From Ischnura elegans (taxonomy: Eukaryota; Arthropoda; Insecta; Odonata; Coenagrionidae): a DNA stretch of 64,000 bases. The first letter of the stretch is position 1. Every line of letters starts with the position of its first letter. This document shows positions 45,672 through 58,396 of the stretch, piece after piece. The notes under the pieces were generated by a model. That model was not told the origin of the DNA. It saw nothing but the letters and a program-made list of their open reading frames with translations, and ran no database searches. A program made the translations under genes and the position numbers. Where the stretch lies: contig NC_060252.1 in the NCBI RefSeq assembly GCF_921293095.1, positions 4,278,001-4,342,000 on the forward strand, read 5' to 3'.

Positions 45672-46341
45672 AATAGGGTGGTTTCCTTCATCAAAGAAAA
45701 CGAAAGACATTGATTGCGATTCGTTACCCACCATTAGTGTATTCATAATATACAAATTATTTTGTTTTAGAAATACCGGGTTAGACGAATGGCAATGGTC
45801 CATTTTTATCCTCATTTGAAAACGGCCAGATTGGCGCCCATGCGATGCCACTCCACGTGACGTCACAGGGACCTAGTTTCTATAGGATAAGATAGGAGTT
45901 ATACATCGTCTGAGGTTACCATTGCATGCATGAGGCGCAGAGCTCAGGGAAACATGTCTTAACAATCACTTTATTAAAACTGGCTAAGGTCGGAAAGTTT
46001 TCTTCGTTTGATAAGGTCTTAATAATCCTTATTTAAGCCAAGCGCTACCAGCCAGCAGGGTACTATGCTAGCCGCTAGCAGCCTGCGTCGTATCAGCGCT
46101 AAGCCTCGCCTCAAGGTCACCTCGCAGGGCGGGAGGGGGAACCAGAAATACGTCACGCGGAGAGACTTCCCGACATTCATACTTAAGCGTCGCGTTTTCG
46201 CGCGCTTGAAAATTTTCACTTTTCATGTAATCGCGAAAAATAGATATCGTCATTTAAAAATCTAAAAGCGTGAAATACGTACTCCAGGAGTAATAATCTT
46301 TCGATTTAGGCAATAAAAAAATAATAGGAAACCACCCTATT
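45672..46341 (+). mobile_element. ~655-bp MITE family, copy 4
   Basis: A full-length forward copy with AATAGGGTGGTTTCC and GGAAACCACCCTATT at its ends. It carries CACGTGACGTCACAGGG near 45856. It lies 236 bp before the 6.1-kb inverted-end unit. Confidence 0.9.
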
Positions 46342-46577
46342 CTGTTGTTGGGCGGCCTCTTTATTGCTCCCGCGCGGTCATTGCTTTTTTTATGCCTCGC
46401 GGCGGAGATATAGTACGAGATCCTGAGAATCGCTGATCCCATTTCGCAAATTTTTCTTATATTCTCTCGCCTATTCAATCAATATTTCGTACAGCTTTGA
46501 AGATCAAATGGATATGTCGCGTGAGCAATGCCGATATTCCAAGTGGAGAGTACGATAACATAAGTTTTATTTATGTA

Positions 46578-46723
46578 CAGTGGTTTCCAAAAGTTTCTTG
46601 ACATATTGAGCTGCGCCACTTCTGCTCCTCAGAGAAATTGAGCTTCACTTACTGCTATTATTGTCCTTGGTTACGCGCCACAAATATTTAGTTTGTTTGA
46701 AAATATATGTTGTTCTCAAAGGT
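46578..46723 (+). repeat. Left terminal inverted repeat of the 6.1-kb unit
   Basis: It starts CAGTGGTTTCCAAAAG next to TA and loses similarity to the right end after about TTGTTCTCAAAGGTA. Differences from the right copy are scattered single substitutions and one indel in the A run. Confidence 0.85.
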
Positions 46724-48683
46724 AAGAGCGTAGAATATACCGTGTTATAGCATTAGTATCTTTCTTTCACCGGTTTCTAAAGTTGACAATGATTTTTTCT
46801 TTTATTATAGGCATTAATATTCGCGAGTAATGGCGCAATTATTTGTAGCTTTTTGCATGCACTACGGCGATATAAGTTAGCGATAGCCTCTAAATTGCTA
46901 ATTGAATGAAGCATACGGGTGGAGTCTGGTGATTTATTGGTGTTCCGGTAAATATTCGCGTTTCTCTATTCTGCCCAATGGATGTAAACACAACTTTTCT
47001 TTTGTTTAATTTCATCGAGAAAATATTTTTGCCTTTGGGGTCATTATTGTTGATTTCCTTTCGACTGATAGCATATTCTAATAGTAAATGAATATATCCT
47101 TCCTTGTCTAATTTGAGGGTTAAAAACTTATTTCTAGCGATCCCTAATTTGGACTCATGTCCTAAAGTTGCACGTAAGTATTTTGTTTATTTTGTGTTTT
47201 ATGTTAATGTTGTATAGTTGTTTTATTTTTTAATTTTTTCCTTTGATATTTTTTTGTATTTGAGCTCAACCACTTTTTTAAAATTTAAGCGACGAATGAT
47301 TTTTTTACATTTAAATTGTTTTTGAAAACTTCAATTATTATAGTAGGGGTAACAGACTTAACCTACACACCTTTGGGCGGGAGGAAAAACTTGTTTGTTA
47401 TAAGTGTGAAGGAATAAAATTTGAATGCGATACATTTCATTATATTACATAACTTCAATCACGCCGAAATCCTACATTACTTTGCAACATGACTTCCACG
47501 TGACTTCTACGTTACTCGCCTTTTGTGCTTCTTTTTTCATTGCATGTTAGTCGATGTTACAATAGCAAAACATGAAATGTCTCAGCCATTTCGCACAAAA
47601 TCAACGTAAAAGCCTAAATGAAGCCTGCAATGTATTTATAAATTTTACAAAATAAGATATTGTATCATTGAAAAAGGAGCCATTGTGTTGGATTACAGGA
47701 AAGATTAAAATGAAACACATAATTTATGAACTATAAATGGTGTACCTGAGGTACCTCGTGCTATTCGCGTGAGTTTTTAGGCACAGTCACGGAAGGGTTA
47801 ATTCACTATTCTTTACTGCCGGATTTCTTAGGGTGCACTCGTGTAAAACGCTGGATTCAAGCGCCTGAAAACCAGCAGTTTATTTCCGGCTTTTACAAGC
47901 ACGGGAAATTTTTGCGGCCCTTCACGTAAGAAGCTGGAAACAAGTTCTAGTCATCAATTGACCAGATGCCTTCTTCAAGTGAGGATGAAGTTTTTTTTAT
48001 TGGAAAACGTCGATTTTAAGCTAGACAGCAAGAAAGCTGAGATGAATTATATTAATATCGAACGAATGAATTGTAAGTGAAATTGAAAGAAATGTGGATG
48101 TTCTTTGTTTTTTATTTACATAATTGCAAGCTTATCTTGATAGCTTTCTTCAATAAAGTTAACGAACATATTTGGCTGTAGATGTTTAAGAAGCTGGCAG
48201 TGAAACAAATGCTTGCAGATATACAATGTACTCCGACATTAATTTAACGCCGTGGGGAAATTGGAGGGGTCATATGATTGGAGATTAAAGCGACGAACCA
48301 TCAACAAGACATTTTTTGCCGAGTGTTTACAAGTATTCTTCAAAGCATCCATGATTCGCGATAGTAAAAATAAAAGTTATAGACATTTCATTGGTCATTT
48401 CACAAGCATAAACATATAGAGAGAAAACTTAGCAAATGATCATACAAAATTTTCCAGGATGAATCCTATACGAATTCCATTCCATGCATTTTAGGAAAAA
48501 TTATAAAAAATAGCATTATATACAGGACTGCGATTAACCTTTCACGGCTACATAACAATTCATCAAAATAACTAAAATCATTCTTAAATTGTTGGATTTA
48601 TAAACAACATCCATTTGAAAAATTATCCTATAGTTTGGAAACGGTTGTGTTTGCTTGTGAACAATATCTTTGTATTCTAAAAG
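46724..48683. other. Single-copy interior of the 6.1-kb unit
   Basis: AT-rich sequence of about 2 kb with no open frame of note and no repeat recognised. Confidence 0.5.
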
Positions 48684-51600
48684 ACGGTATTCCAGTACAA
48701 CGAAAGACCGTTTTTTTTAAACTTCGAAAGTCGCTATTTTATTGAATGACAGTATTCTTAATTACGTTATTTCGATTTCCAGAATACCGAGAGCCTATTT
48801 TTCTGAATACTGGAATTCCAAAACACGCTATTTTGAAATTAAAGAATTCCGAAAGACCTTATAAACATAAAAAAATCGCAATACCCCCAAATACGCAATT
48901 CCGGGTTTCCGAAGGCGATATTTTGTATTGTAAAAATTTCCAAAATTGTTCCGTAATTACGAAAGACGCTAATGAGAATCCCGAAAGAATGTCTTCCGAA
49001 ACAACGAAAGACGCTATTTCGTAATTCCAAGAGAATCTTTCAAGGAATTACGAAAGGAGCAGATACGAACTCACAAAACGCTTTTACAGTATTCCGATGA
49101 CGCCTTTTTATTCCTAAACCCGATTTTTTTTATCAAAAAGAGGCTGTATTCTGAAATCGGAATTCAAAATATCAATAATCGCTATTTTCATTCAAAAAAT
49201 CACTATTTTCTGAATATCGAATAGTTCCAAAAGACGCCATTTTGGCAATCCAGAAGGCCAAAAGACTGTTTTCTGAATTCTGATATTCCAAAAAAACGCT
49301 ATTTTGGAATTCCTAAATTCTAAAACGGAATATTTATTGCAAAAGACAATATTTTCATTTCAAAAGACGCTTTTTTCTGAAAAACGGAATTCCAAAAGAC
49401 ACTCGGCATTCCCGAATTCCAAAAGAAGCTATTTTATTCCGAAAGAAGCACTTTATTTCCAAATACGCTATTATGGAATACCGGAATTCCAAAAGATACT
49501 TTTATACGTCGAAACACAGTACTTGACGCTATTTCAAGTGACACTATGTTCGTCACAAAAAACGCCATTTCATACCGTAAAACGGTATTTTTATCCCAAA
49601 AGGCGCTTTTTCTGAATAGTTGAATTCCATCAAACGCTAGATTGGGATTACAGAATTTCAAAAGGCTCTATTTTTATTCTGAGGACGTTATTTTTATTCC
49701 AAATGATGCTATTTTCATCCCAAAAGTAGCTTTTGTCATTCCGAAAGACACACGATTTTTATTCCGGAAGACGCTATTTCGGAATTCAAGAATTCTAAAA
49801 GGAGGTATTTTATTCGTAAGACGCTTTGTATACCGAAAAACGCAATTTTTATTTGGAGATTTCAAAATTTCAAAACACTATTTCAGAATTTTAAAATTTC
49901 AAAGGCATTATTTTATTTCGAAAGACACATTCGATTCCGAAAATCGCAATTTCGGAATTCCAGAATTCCGTAAGGCGCTATTTTATTCCGGACACGCAAT
50001 TTTTAATCGAAGTACGATGTTTTGTAATTTCAGAATACGCCATTCTTTACCGAAAACGCCATTTTCATTCCGAAAGGCGATATTTGACGATTCAATAAAT
50101 CCAAAAGACCCTACTCTGGAATTACAGAATTCCGAAAGGCGCTTTTTATTCCGAAAGACGCTATTTAAATTCCGAAAGACATTATTATATTTAAAAAGTC
50201 GCGATTTCGAGATTTCAGATTTCCAAAAGACGCTGTTTAATAATTCCAGAATGCCAAAAGGTGCTATTATATTGGAAAAGACGTTAATTACTATTCCGAA
50301 AGACGCCATTTCAGAATTCCAGAATTCCAAAAGGCGCTCTTTTACTCTTAAAGACGTTATTTTCTACCGTAAAACTATTTATATTCCGAAATACGCTATT
50401 TTTATTTTTTACTACAAAAGACCGTTATTATTATTCCAAAAAATACTATTTTGAGATTTTTAGAATTCCAAAAGACACTATTTCTTAATTTCAGAATGCC
50501 AAAAACACGCTATTTTATTCCGAAAGACACCATTTTAAATTTCAAAAGACGGTATTTATAATTCCGAAATACGCTATTTTGGAATTTCAAAATGCCGAAG
50601 GGCGTTATTTTATCCCGAAAGACGATACTTCGGAATAACAGAATGCCAAAGGATACTTTTCTATTCCGAAAGACGCTATTTTAATCTGAAAGACGCTATT
50701 TCGAAGTTCTAGAATTCCATAAGGTGCTAATCTATTACGAAAGACGCTATTTCGGAATTTTAGAATGCCAAAAGACGCTATTTTATTCCGAAAGACGCTA
50801 TTTATAATTCCAAAAGACGCTATTTCGGAATTTCTGAATACCAAAAGTCACTATTTTATTACGAATGACGCTATTTCAGAATGCAAAAAGGCGCTATTTT
50901 ATTCCGAAAGACGCTGTTTCGGAATTTCAGAATTCCAAAAGGCGCAATTTTATCCCAAAAGGAGCTATTTTAATTCTGAAAGACGCTATTTAAGAACTAC
51001 AGAAATCCAATAGGCGTTATTTTTTTTCCAAAAGACACTATTTCGGAATTTTAGAATGCCAAAAATCGCTATTTCATTACGAATGACGCTATTTTTAATT
51101 CCGAAAGACGCTATATCAAAATTTCAGGATGCAAAAAGGCGCTATTTTATTCCGGAAGACGCTATTTCGGAATTCCAGAGTTCCAACAGGCGCTATTTTT
51201 TTTCCAAAAGACGCTATTTAGAATTCAAAAAGACGCTATTTCGGAATTCCAGAATGCCAAAAGGCGCTTTTTTCTTCCGAAAGACGCTATTTTAGTCCAA
51301 AAGACACTATTTTTTATTCCGAAAGGGGCTATTTTGGAAATTTAGGATTCCAAAAGGCGCTACCTTATTCCTAAACACGCTATTTAAATCCAGAATTCCA
51401 AAATGCGCCATTTTATACCGAAAGTCACAATTTTTATTCGGAATGATGCTGTTATTATACCGGAAGACGCTACTTTAAACCGATAGACGCTATTTTTGTT
51501 TCAAAAGGAGATTTTTTCTCAATACCAGATTTCCACAAGACGCTACATCCGGATTCCATAATTTCTAATGACGCTGTCTGAAGGATGCTATATTTTTTTC

Positions 51601-51966
51601 CGAAATACGGTTTTTGTTTTAGAATACATACTATTTCATTCCGAATTACGCTATTTCTATTTCGAAAGACGCTTTTTCGGAATTCCAGAATTTAATAGGA
51701 ACTATTTTCATTCCAAAAGAATCTCTTTTTAATCCGAAACACAGTATTTTGGGATTCCAAAATTTCAAAAGGCACTATTTTATTGCAACAGACGCGATTT
51801 CTATCCTTAAAGACCCTGAATTTGTCTTGAAAGACATTTTTTTCCGACGGACAATATTATTTTCCGCTTTTTTAATTCCGGAAGACGGTATTTTAATTCT
51901 GTAAGACGCTATTTTTTATCAAAATCCTAAGAGACGTTATTTTGGGATTCCAGAATTCCTTTGGAC
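48684..51966. repeat. 3.3-kb array of diverged GACGCTATTT monomers
   Basis: Two monomer types alternate irregularly. One is near ATTCCGAAAGACGCTATTT (about 20 bp). The other, about 30 bp, is near GGAATTCCAGAATTCC followed by AAAAGGCGCTATTT. Both end in GRCGCTATTT. TTCCGAAA and TTTCGGAA in neighbouring monomers can pair, so hairpins can form throughout. Copies diverge, with best order at about 50500-51350. Long open frames here (for instance 49642-50454) arise from stop-poor monomers and are not genes. Confidence 0.85.
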
Positions 51967-51974
51967 CATATACC

Positions 51975-52262
51975 CATACAGCAGAGGATTATCCCATGAA
52001 TATGCTTAGAATATTCCTGAAGGGATATTAGAATATTCCTAGAATATTCTCAATGTTCTCAGAATATCCCGAGAATAATCCTGGTATATTCTATGCGCCC
52101 GCCCTAACGCATATCCCAGGGATATTCCAGGAATATTCCCAGCATAGTTCAGGAATATTCCCGGGATATTCTTATAGGAATAATCCTGGGATATTTCAGA
52201 AATATTCTCAGCATAATCCGGGAACATTCCCAGCGTAGTTCACGAATATCCCTAGGATATTA
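51975..52262. repeat. GGAATATTCC palindrome array
   Basis: Repeated short self-complementary words GGAATATTCC, GGGATATTCC and AGAATATTCT, separated by CCCAGCATAGTTCA-like spacers. The chemistry differs from the neighbouring GACGCTATTT array, but both are palindrome-based and both lie inside the 6.1-kb unit. Confidence 0.8.
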
Positions 52263-52566
52263 ACTATTGACGAATGCATGTTTTAACTAGTGACTACTGA
52301 TTATTTAAAAGAACCAAATTACACTAAAAAACTATTTATTTTCCCATTAAATTGAAAATGTTGAAACAAAATTTGGCACAGCCAAGCCTTACAGCCAAAG
52401 GCTTCCTCTCTGGAATTAATTGTTTTCCTGGTCCCTGCAATTTACAAATAAAAGGAAATATTATAAAAAGCAGTCACAGAGCAATTGTACTCTCATGCGG
52501 TAAATAATTAGGTAGAAACATATAAAGGGGCTCAATAACTGACATTATATTGTTGCTTGTAGGTAA

Positions 52567-52712
52567 CCTTTGCCAACAACATATATTTACAAGCAAACGA
52601 AATATTTGTGGCGCGTAACCAAGGACAACAATAGCAGAAAGTGAAGCTCAATTTCTCTGAGGAGCAGAAGTGGCGCCGCTCAATTTGTCAAGAAACTTTT
52701 TGGTAACCACTG
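52567..52712 (-). repeat. Right terminal inverted repeat of the 6.1-kb unit
   Basis: It ends TTGGTAACCACTG next to TA and is the inverse of 46578-46723 with few substitutions. Confidence 0.85.
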
Positions 52713-52714
52713 TA

Positions 52715-55547
52715 CATTATGCTGTACAAAGTTAATAAAGTTTTTTTCAAACGAAAATTAAGCATGAATAGCATTAATAAGCATTTAAATCACAACTGAT
52801 GTCGAAAAAAAGAGTAAACATTTAGTGGTCAGCTGCATACGGCTAAGGAGATGTTGAATCCAACCGGAAGAGATGCTGGAAGAGACGGCGTTTAAAGGGA
52901 CCTATGAGTGCAGGCGAGTTGCAGTTGTCGACGGGGAGCTCGTTCCTTAAATAAGCATCGGAAAGATTGCTGTTAGGTGTTAGTAGGAAACTGAGGGATG
53001 TTGAGGCGTCGCGTCACAATGCGCTGCGGGCGCTCAGTGTGATGAGAGAAGTGTTTGGAAAATCTCTGGCGGAAGACGGGACAATGAAAGAGGCCAAATT
53101 TTGAGACGCCAATGAGACCCATCGATGAAGTACGGAAGTGGAGTGGGATTGAGTGGAGGGATAAACAATCTCCGTGGTGATTTCTCTTTGACGCACACAT
53201 TTTCGTCTTTTCGTACTCTTACTCTGTACCATCTTACTAGGGGATATTTCATCCACCCGAAACCTTGTCATTAGACTGTTATTCAGCCCATTGATGCAGG
53301 ATACTGATGAAGTAATGACACTTGCTGTTGTAATAATTACCATCTGCAAAATTAGTATGCAATTGAATATGTATATTAATTTTTATATCCCAGCCATCAT
53401 GCCCTACATACGGACAGGTACGGATATAAAATCATAATGAAAAACGCGTACATTAAAGGCATGTTTAAAGGAAAACGGATGTGGGATAATACGCCTTTGG
53501 ATGCGGAGGGTATGTAGAGCGATGAGAAGACGATGCGAGAGAAAGGAAGACGGGGGAGTGGAAGTGAATTAGGACCCTCTGAATGAGGAAATCGAATGCG
53601 GGAATGAGGAGGAGTCGTATGTAATTCGCCTGTGAACAGAGTAATACCGGCATGCAATGCGATGTCATTTATTATATCAAGAGCATTGACAGTTGTGTTA
53701 ATAAGATTGAAGGTGGACCACTTTGCCAATGCATCGATGTTGATAAATGGTAAAAGAAATTCTGCCTTGCTCTTCCGAGCTATCTGTGTTGCTGACGCTA
53801 AGACACATCATATGTCGAAGTCAAGTAAGAACTTGATGGATTAAAAACCGGTGTGACAGTCGCTATAGACTTCTTTGCATGAATTTTCCCATTATATCCA
53901 TTTATCTTCATGCGTTGCAAATTTAAAGTCGAAAAGAGAGCATTTTCGACGATCCATTCCAAGTTTAATCTTAATTGGCACATATGGTTTCCTCTCGTCA
54001 AACTAATAAGGGGAAGGAAATTAATAAGTCCTGGAATACTTCAAGCGTATATATATTTGTTAAATTCTGATTTTCAAAACCTAATAAATTACTTGAGCTA
54101 CATCTCGTGATTGAAGTTGGCTAAAAAACCATTTGAAGTGAGACGCCAAGGTGTGCAAGTGATTTCTTTTTTTTTTTACACAGAGTTAGATACAGATAAT
54201 GGTTAAAGAAAAGAAAACGAGATGAATTAGATATTTAGTAGTGCATTTGATTTTCCACTCGATGTCAGCACAGAGCAGAGAGACACTCGTATCCCTTGGC
54301 AACCAAGTTTTTGTGTATTTATTCTAACAATTAACTCTACCTAACTCCATTGAGAAAAAAATCACTCTTACCCCAACCCCTCAAATGATGTCTTCATTAG
54401 AAAGAAATCGTTTTGACCAATTGTACACATTAATGCCTCAAATGGGAATTTATTAGTTATGAATGGTTAAGAATTCATTTATAAGAGTTCATCCAGAATG
54501 CAGGAAATAACAGTTCATCAAAAGTGGATATGAATTAAGAGTTAAACAATTTTCAGCCAACACTGCAGCCAGAACTTTGTGTAAGCCACACCGGAAAGTT
54601 GAGGGCACTCGCGAGTATGTAACTCAATGACTGATATTATGGCAAGGCATGGTGCTGCAGATGATAGTCATCTGAGAGAAAAGAGCCATCAAAAGTACTG
54701 AAACGCAGGAAAGTATAATTTTCAGGTTTAGATCGCATAGAGTTAGACGAACGATCGCAATGCAGATTGGCATTCGTCGGAGAAAAGCAGTGTGCGGTTT
54801 GTTTTGTGGTTTCGCGTCGCGCAAACACTCTGCATATTATGGTGTCACTGGGGTTGGGTAAGCAGTGCACCAATGGGAGTGCACGGGAGGCCGTTAAAAT
54901 AGGAAGCGCTCGGCAGTAAAACGTGAATCGAATCCCATCACGCTCCCTCCGCTTTGTGCTGACTCGAAGCGAGGGCTGACTTCCTTCGCGCTCCTTCCCA
55001 CACTCCAGGCCATCCCACATTATCCTGCCCTCATACAGCTTAGCTCATCCATTTTTCCCCACACTATTCCATTTTCTTCTTTTGAAAAAAGGCCTCCTTT
55101 ATAGAGATTATTTAGATAGATGAAGAGTAAATTTATTTTCCTTCACACCAATAGAAAATTTGCGGCAAGTCGTCTTTAATGATTATATGTGCTGACCATT
55201 TGGGAGACGTTCTACAAATATTCTCGTGTCGTTCAATGACGAATTAGACGGAATAAATGAAAAATAATAAAATAAAAATAATGTTTTTTATCCACCGTGT
55301 ATGAAAAGGTGAAGATTTTTTTGATAAATATGCATACACTTTATACTGGTATTAAAAGACATGAGACCACTCTTTCTAATGTGAATTTAAGAACTTCCTG
55401 AAGGAAGCAATACCTGAATTGTAACATCGCAACGGTACAATTGATTATTGAAGTAGTAGTCACAAGTTTGGTAGAGTGCTAAGGGCATAACATTTATCGA
55501 TAATTTTTGTTCAAACATTAATTTTTGGATAACTTTAAAGGTAATCA
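52715..55547. other. Spacer without recognised genes
   Basis: 2.8 kb. Several short frames are open on the - strand near 53000-53730 and 54620-55020, but none shows a domain, splice logic or family match. Confidence 0.5.
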
Positions 55548-55940
55548 TCAATTTTGCTCTTTCCTCCAGCATCTGCAATCTCTTCGACACTCTCGTCTCC
55601 TGGCCTCCTTCCTCCTCATTTCCTCGGCGCTCCTTTTGCATTCTTCATTATTTGCTCTATCAACTGGACCCATGGGCCTTTTTCCATAAACGATAAGGAC
55701 TCTAGGATTGTAAATAGAATCCCTACGTGCTCCATTATTCGCCCAAAAAGCTGAACTCTTATATTTACGACCGATTTCAACATGCTTATTTCCTCTTTCA
55801 TTTGATTCAATATTTCTTCATATGAAATTCGGTCTGCTATCTTAATTTTTAGCATTCGTCTATAACACCATTCTCTTCTTATCCTCTTTACCCTGAATCC
55901 ATGTTTCACAGACATATAATGCCACACCCCATTCGTACGC
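55548..55940 (-). pseudogene. Decayed LINE fragment, reverse transcriptase C-terminus
   Basis: On the - strand the frames read TYEWGVALYVCETWI, then REWCYRRMLKIKIADRISYE and later RVSKRLQMLEERAK, with frameshifts between them. The WCYRRMLKIK block is shared with the copy at 59148-60030, so both belong to one non-LTR family. It is too decayed to function. Confidence 0.78.
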
Positions 55941-58390
55941 TTTTTCTTTTCCTAATCGATTTCCTAACCCTTTGAAATTATGCAAAAATGAGCTTCGTAT
56001 AGCCGTAGACAAATTCTTATTGCATTGCTACTTGGTGGATCTGATTTTGGAAAATAATTCCTAAGAGGTTTTAAAGTTTCCTAAAATTGAAATTTCAGGA
56101 CTAATATAATTTCAGGAACAAAATATATATGTAAGAAGTAGTTGAATATTTGAACGACATACTTGCTGATAGCAATGATGCCTGCGGGACCTAATACAAA
56201 ATGTAGGCGTTAGGAACAAGATGAGCAGAACAAGATGAAGAGAACAAGATTATTTTCATTGAAACGTTGATTTTTTCTGAATCACCAATTTTGTTGTTCA
56301 ACCCTTGCAAGTGAAGCAAAAGCACATGCGTGCATAAAATGCCAGAATATCTTAATAGCAATAATGCTTGCTGAATACGGGAAATAACTCCTATCAATGG
56401 TCCTTCGGCTACAAAAGACTAAACTGTCTAGCAATTTGAGTGAGACCTACATGAAAATAGAAATAGAATAGTTGGAGAACTTGCCGGCCGTCAAAAATGA
56501 AGGCTAAAGATAACAGAAGTTATTAATAACTGCAATTATGCATCTATCAAACTAGTTCTGCTAATTGCCGACACACATGCGAAGGAGAGTATCATTAATA
56601 TCGAAGGAAAATATGGCAATTTTTGTAATGTTTATGTAAAATATGGTAATATTTGTTTATGTTCATGCGTTTGACAGATGAATAATTGCAGTTCATAAGA
56701 ATTCAGGATAATGAAGTGGATAAATAGCCAATTACATTTTCGAGAGGTGACTGAGACTGAAGAGACAAATAGGGTTTCCGATCGGGGAGCATATATAAAT
56801 ATTCCTTTTATTTTGCACGAAAAACTTTTTGTCTACAAATAAGTGGCAATGAAAAGATTTAGGCCAAGTGGAGGATGTTTTATTGATAAAACTGAGGGAG
56901 ATAAAACTGATTGAATCAATAACTAGGGGGGACGGATCGTTTTCTCGTAAATTCGTTATAAATGTAAATTCGCCTAAATGTTCCGGAGATGAATCGGCTA
57001 GTTTGAAAATCATAAATATATTTATTTATAGATATAAATTTATGATTTTAAAATTCTATCTAATTATCTATTTAAATTTCATATATCTCATTTCTATTTT
57101 AATGTGGAAAATGTAATACGACTCATTTTAATAATTCAAATGGATACTTTATGAAGGAGGGTGTGGAAGAACTCTTGGTGAATGGCTCTCGGCAAATAAT
57201 TTATGGCAAGGTTCTCCAATAGATAGGAGTTCTCATTTTAGTGTTGTTCCATTTGATGGAAATTTGAAATAATACAACAAAATTTCAAAGCTTAATTTAT
57301 ACTGTTGAGAAGTGAGTAGATTGGTATATATTTCCCTGTTTTAAACGAGTTCCCAATCCAACTTGTTGAAAACGAGGTATTTTTAATGGAAATTGCGAAT
57401 TTAAGCAAGTGGCATCATTAATCCATCAGGAGTAGAATTCTGACAACATTGTTTTAGCGTTTAATGAAACGGCAACGACATCGAAAATAAATTTAGCAAA
57501 GATCGAGATTTGACGCATAGATAGAGCCGAAAAAAATACAACTGAGGAAGAGGAATAAAGAGTAATTATAAAGTTGGTAAAATTCACAATTAAAAATAGT
57601 TTTAATTAGTTAAATGTTTAATGTATGTTATTCCTCCAATAAAAATTCTTGATACAAAGTTGCACCAGGGATTTTCGCAAAAATATTTAGCTAATCCACA
57701 GGGTTATCAATTATGTCTGTGTGTGTGCCTTTGAGTTCTAATTTAAATGATTTAGGGTGTTTTCCCGATATTTTTAGTTCTATGTAGGTTGAAACTATCA
57801 CATTGTAAGCGCCTTTTTTATTTTGTTATTAAGAACTCTTTTTAGACGCGAATACAGTGAAATTTCTTGCATAATTCTTTCATGAAAATGTGGACGTATG
57901 TCTGAGTACTTTATACTTGTTTTTCATGATACAGTCCAATATGCTGACGCCTGAGACGATGTCCTCTGCATATTCTTTGCAGTGTTGCCTCGCAACAGTG
58001 GATATCCATGAATAGGTCAGACGGTTTATTTAATTCTGTCGGTACGTATTTACCCGGCAGGGTATTTAAAGCTCTGAAGTTACAGTAACAGGTTTTTGGG
58101 TCAAAATTGTACCTGATTTCAAGAAACACCTTCTCTAAAGAACTCCATATTTAGTTAAATAAAAGTCGTTCTAATTATGGTAACACATTTTTATATCCAT
58201 AGCTGCACAAATATCCTCCTTTGCTTAGGCAATATTACGTACATCAATCGAAATCCAATAAGTATCCTTCGTGAAAAATGACTATAGCATCTATGTACCG
58301 TTTTCTTTGCGAAAGAAATTAAGCAATATTTTCATTTTTCTACCTTCATTGGCCAATCACTTTTTTGGGTCATTCACTCATAGCCGTACA
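55941..58390. other. Spacer without recognised genes
   Basis: 2.4 kb of AT-rich sequence. An open frame on the - strand at 57911-58129 with a few cysteines has no family match, and I do not call it. Confidence 0.5.
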
Positions 58391-58396
58391 AAATTA

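Larger units (their letters stand above)
46578..52712. mobile_element. 6.1-kb transposon-like unit with ~145-bp terminal inverted repeats
   Basis: Left end 46578-46723 and right end 52567-52712 are inverse complements at high identity: both start CAGTGGTTTCCAAAAGTTTC or nearly so and share GCGCCACTTCTGCTCCTCAG and CCTTGGTTACGCGCCACAAA. TA lies directly outside both ends (46576-46577, 52713-52714), as after Tc1/mariner-type insertion. No transposase frame is visible. The interior is about 2 kb of AT-rich single-copy sequence followed by two monomer arrays (48684-51966, 51975-52262). It is best read as a non-autonomous element that gained or grew repeats. Confidence 0.8.

Noticed and set aside
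49642-50454. 270-aa open frame with repeated IPKDAI/FRKTLF words
   Set aside because: It lies wholly inside the GACGCTATTT array. The open frame comes from stop-poor monomers, and equally repetitive frames occur on the other strand.
57911-58129. 72-aa - strand frame with several cysteines
   Set aside because: I looked for a secreted cysteine-rich exon, but there is no signal peptide, no partner exon in phase and no known spacing.
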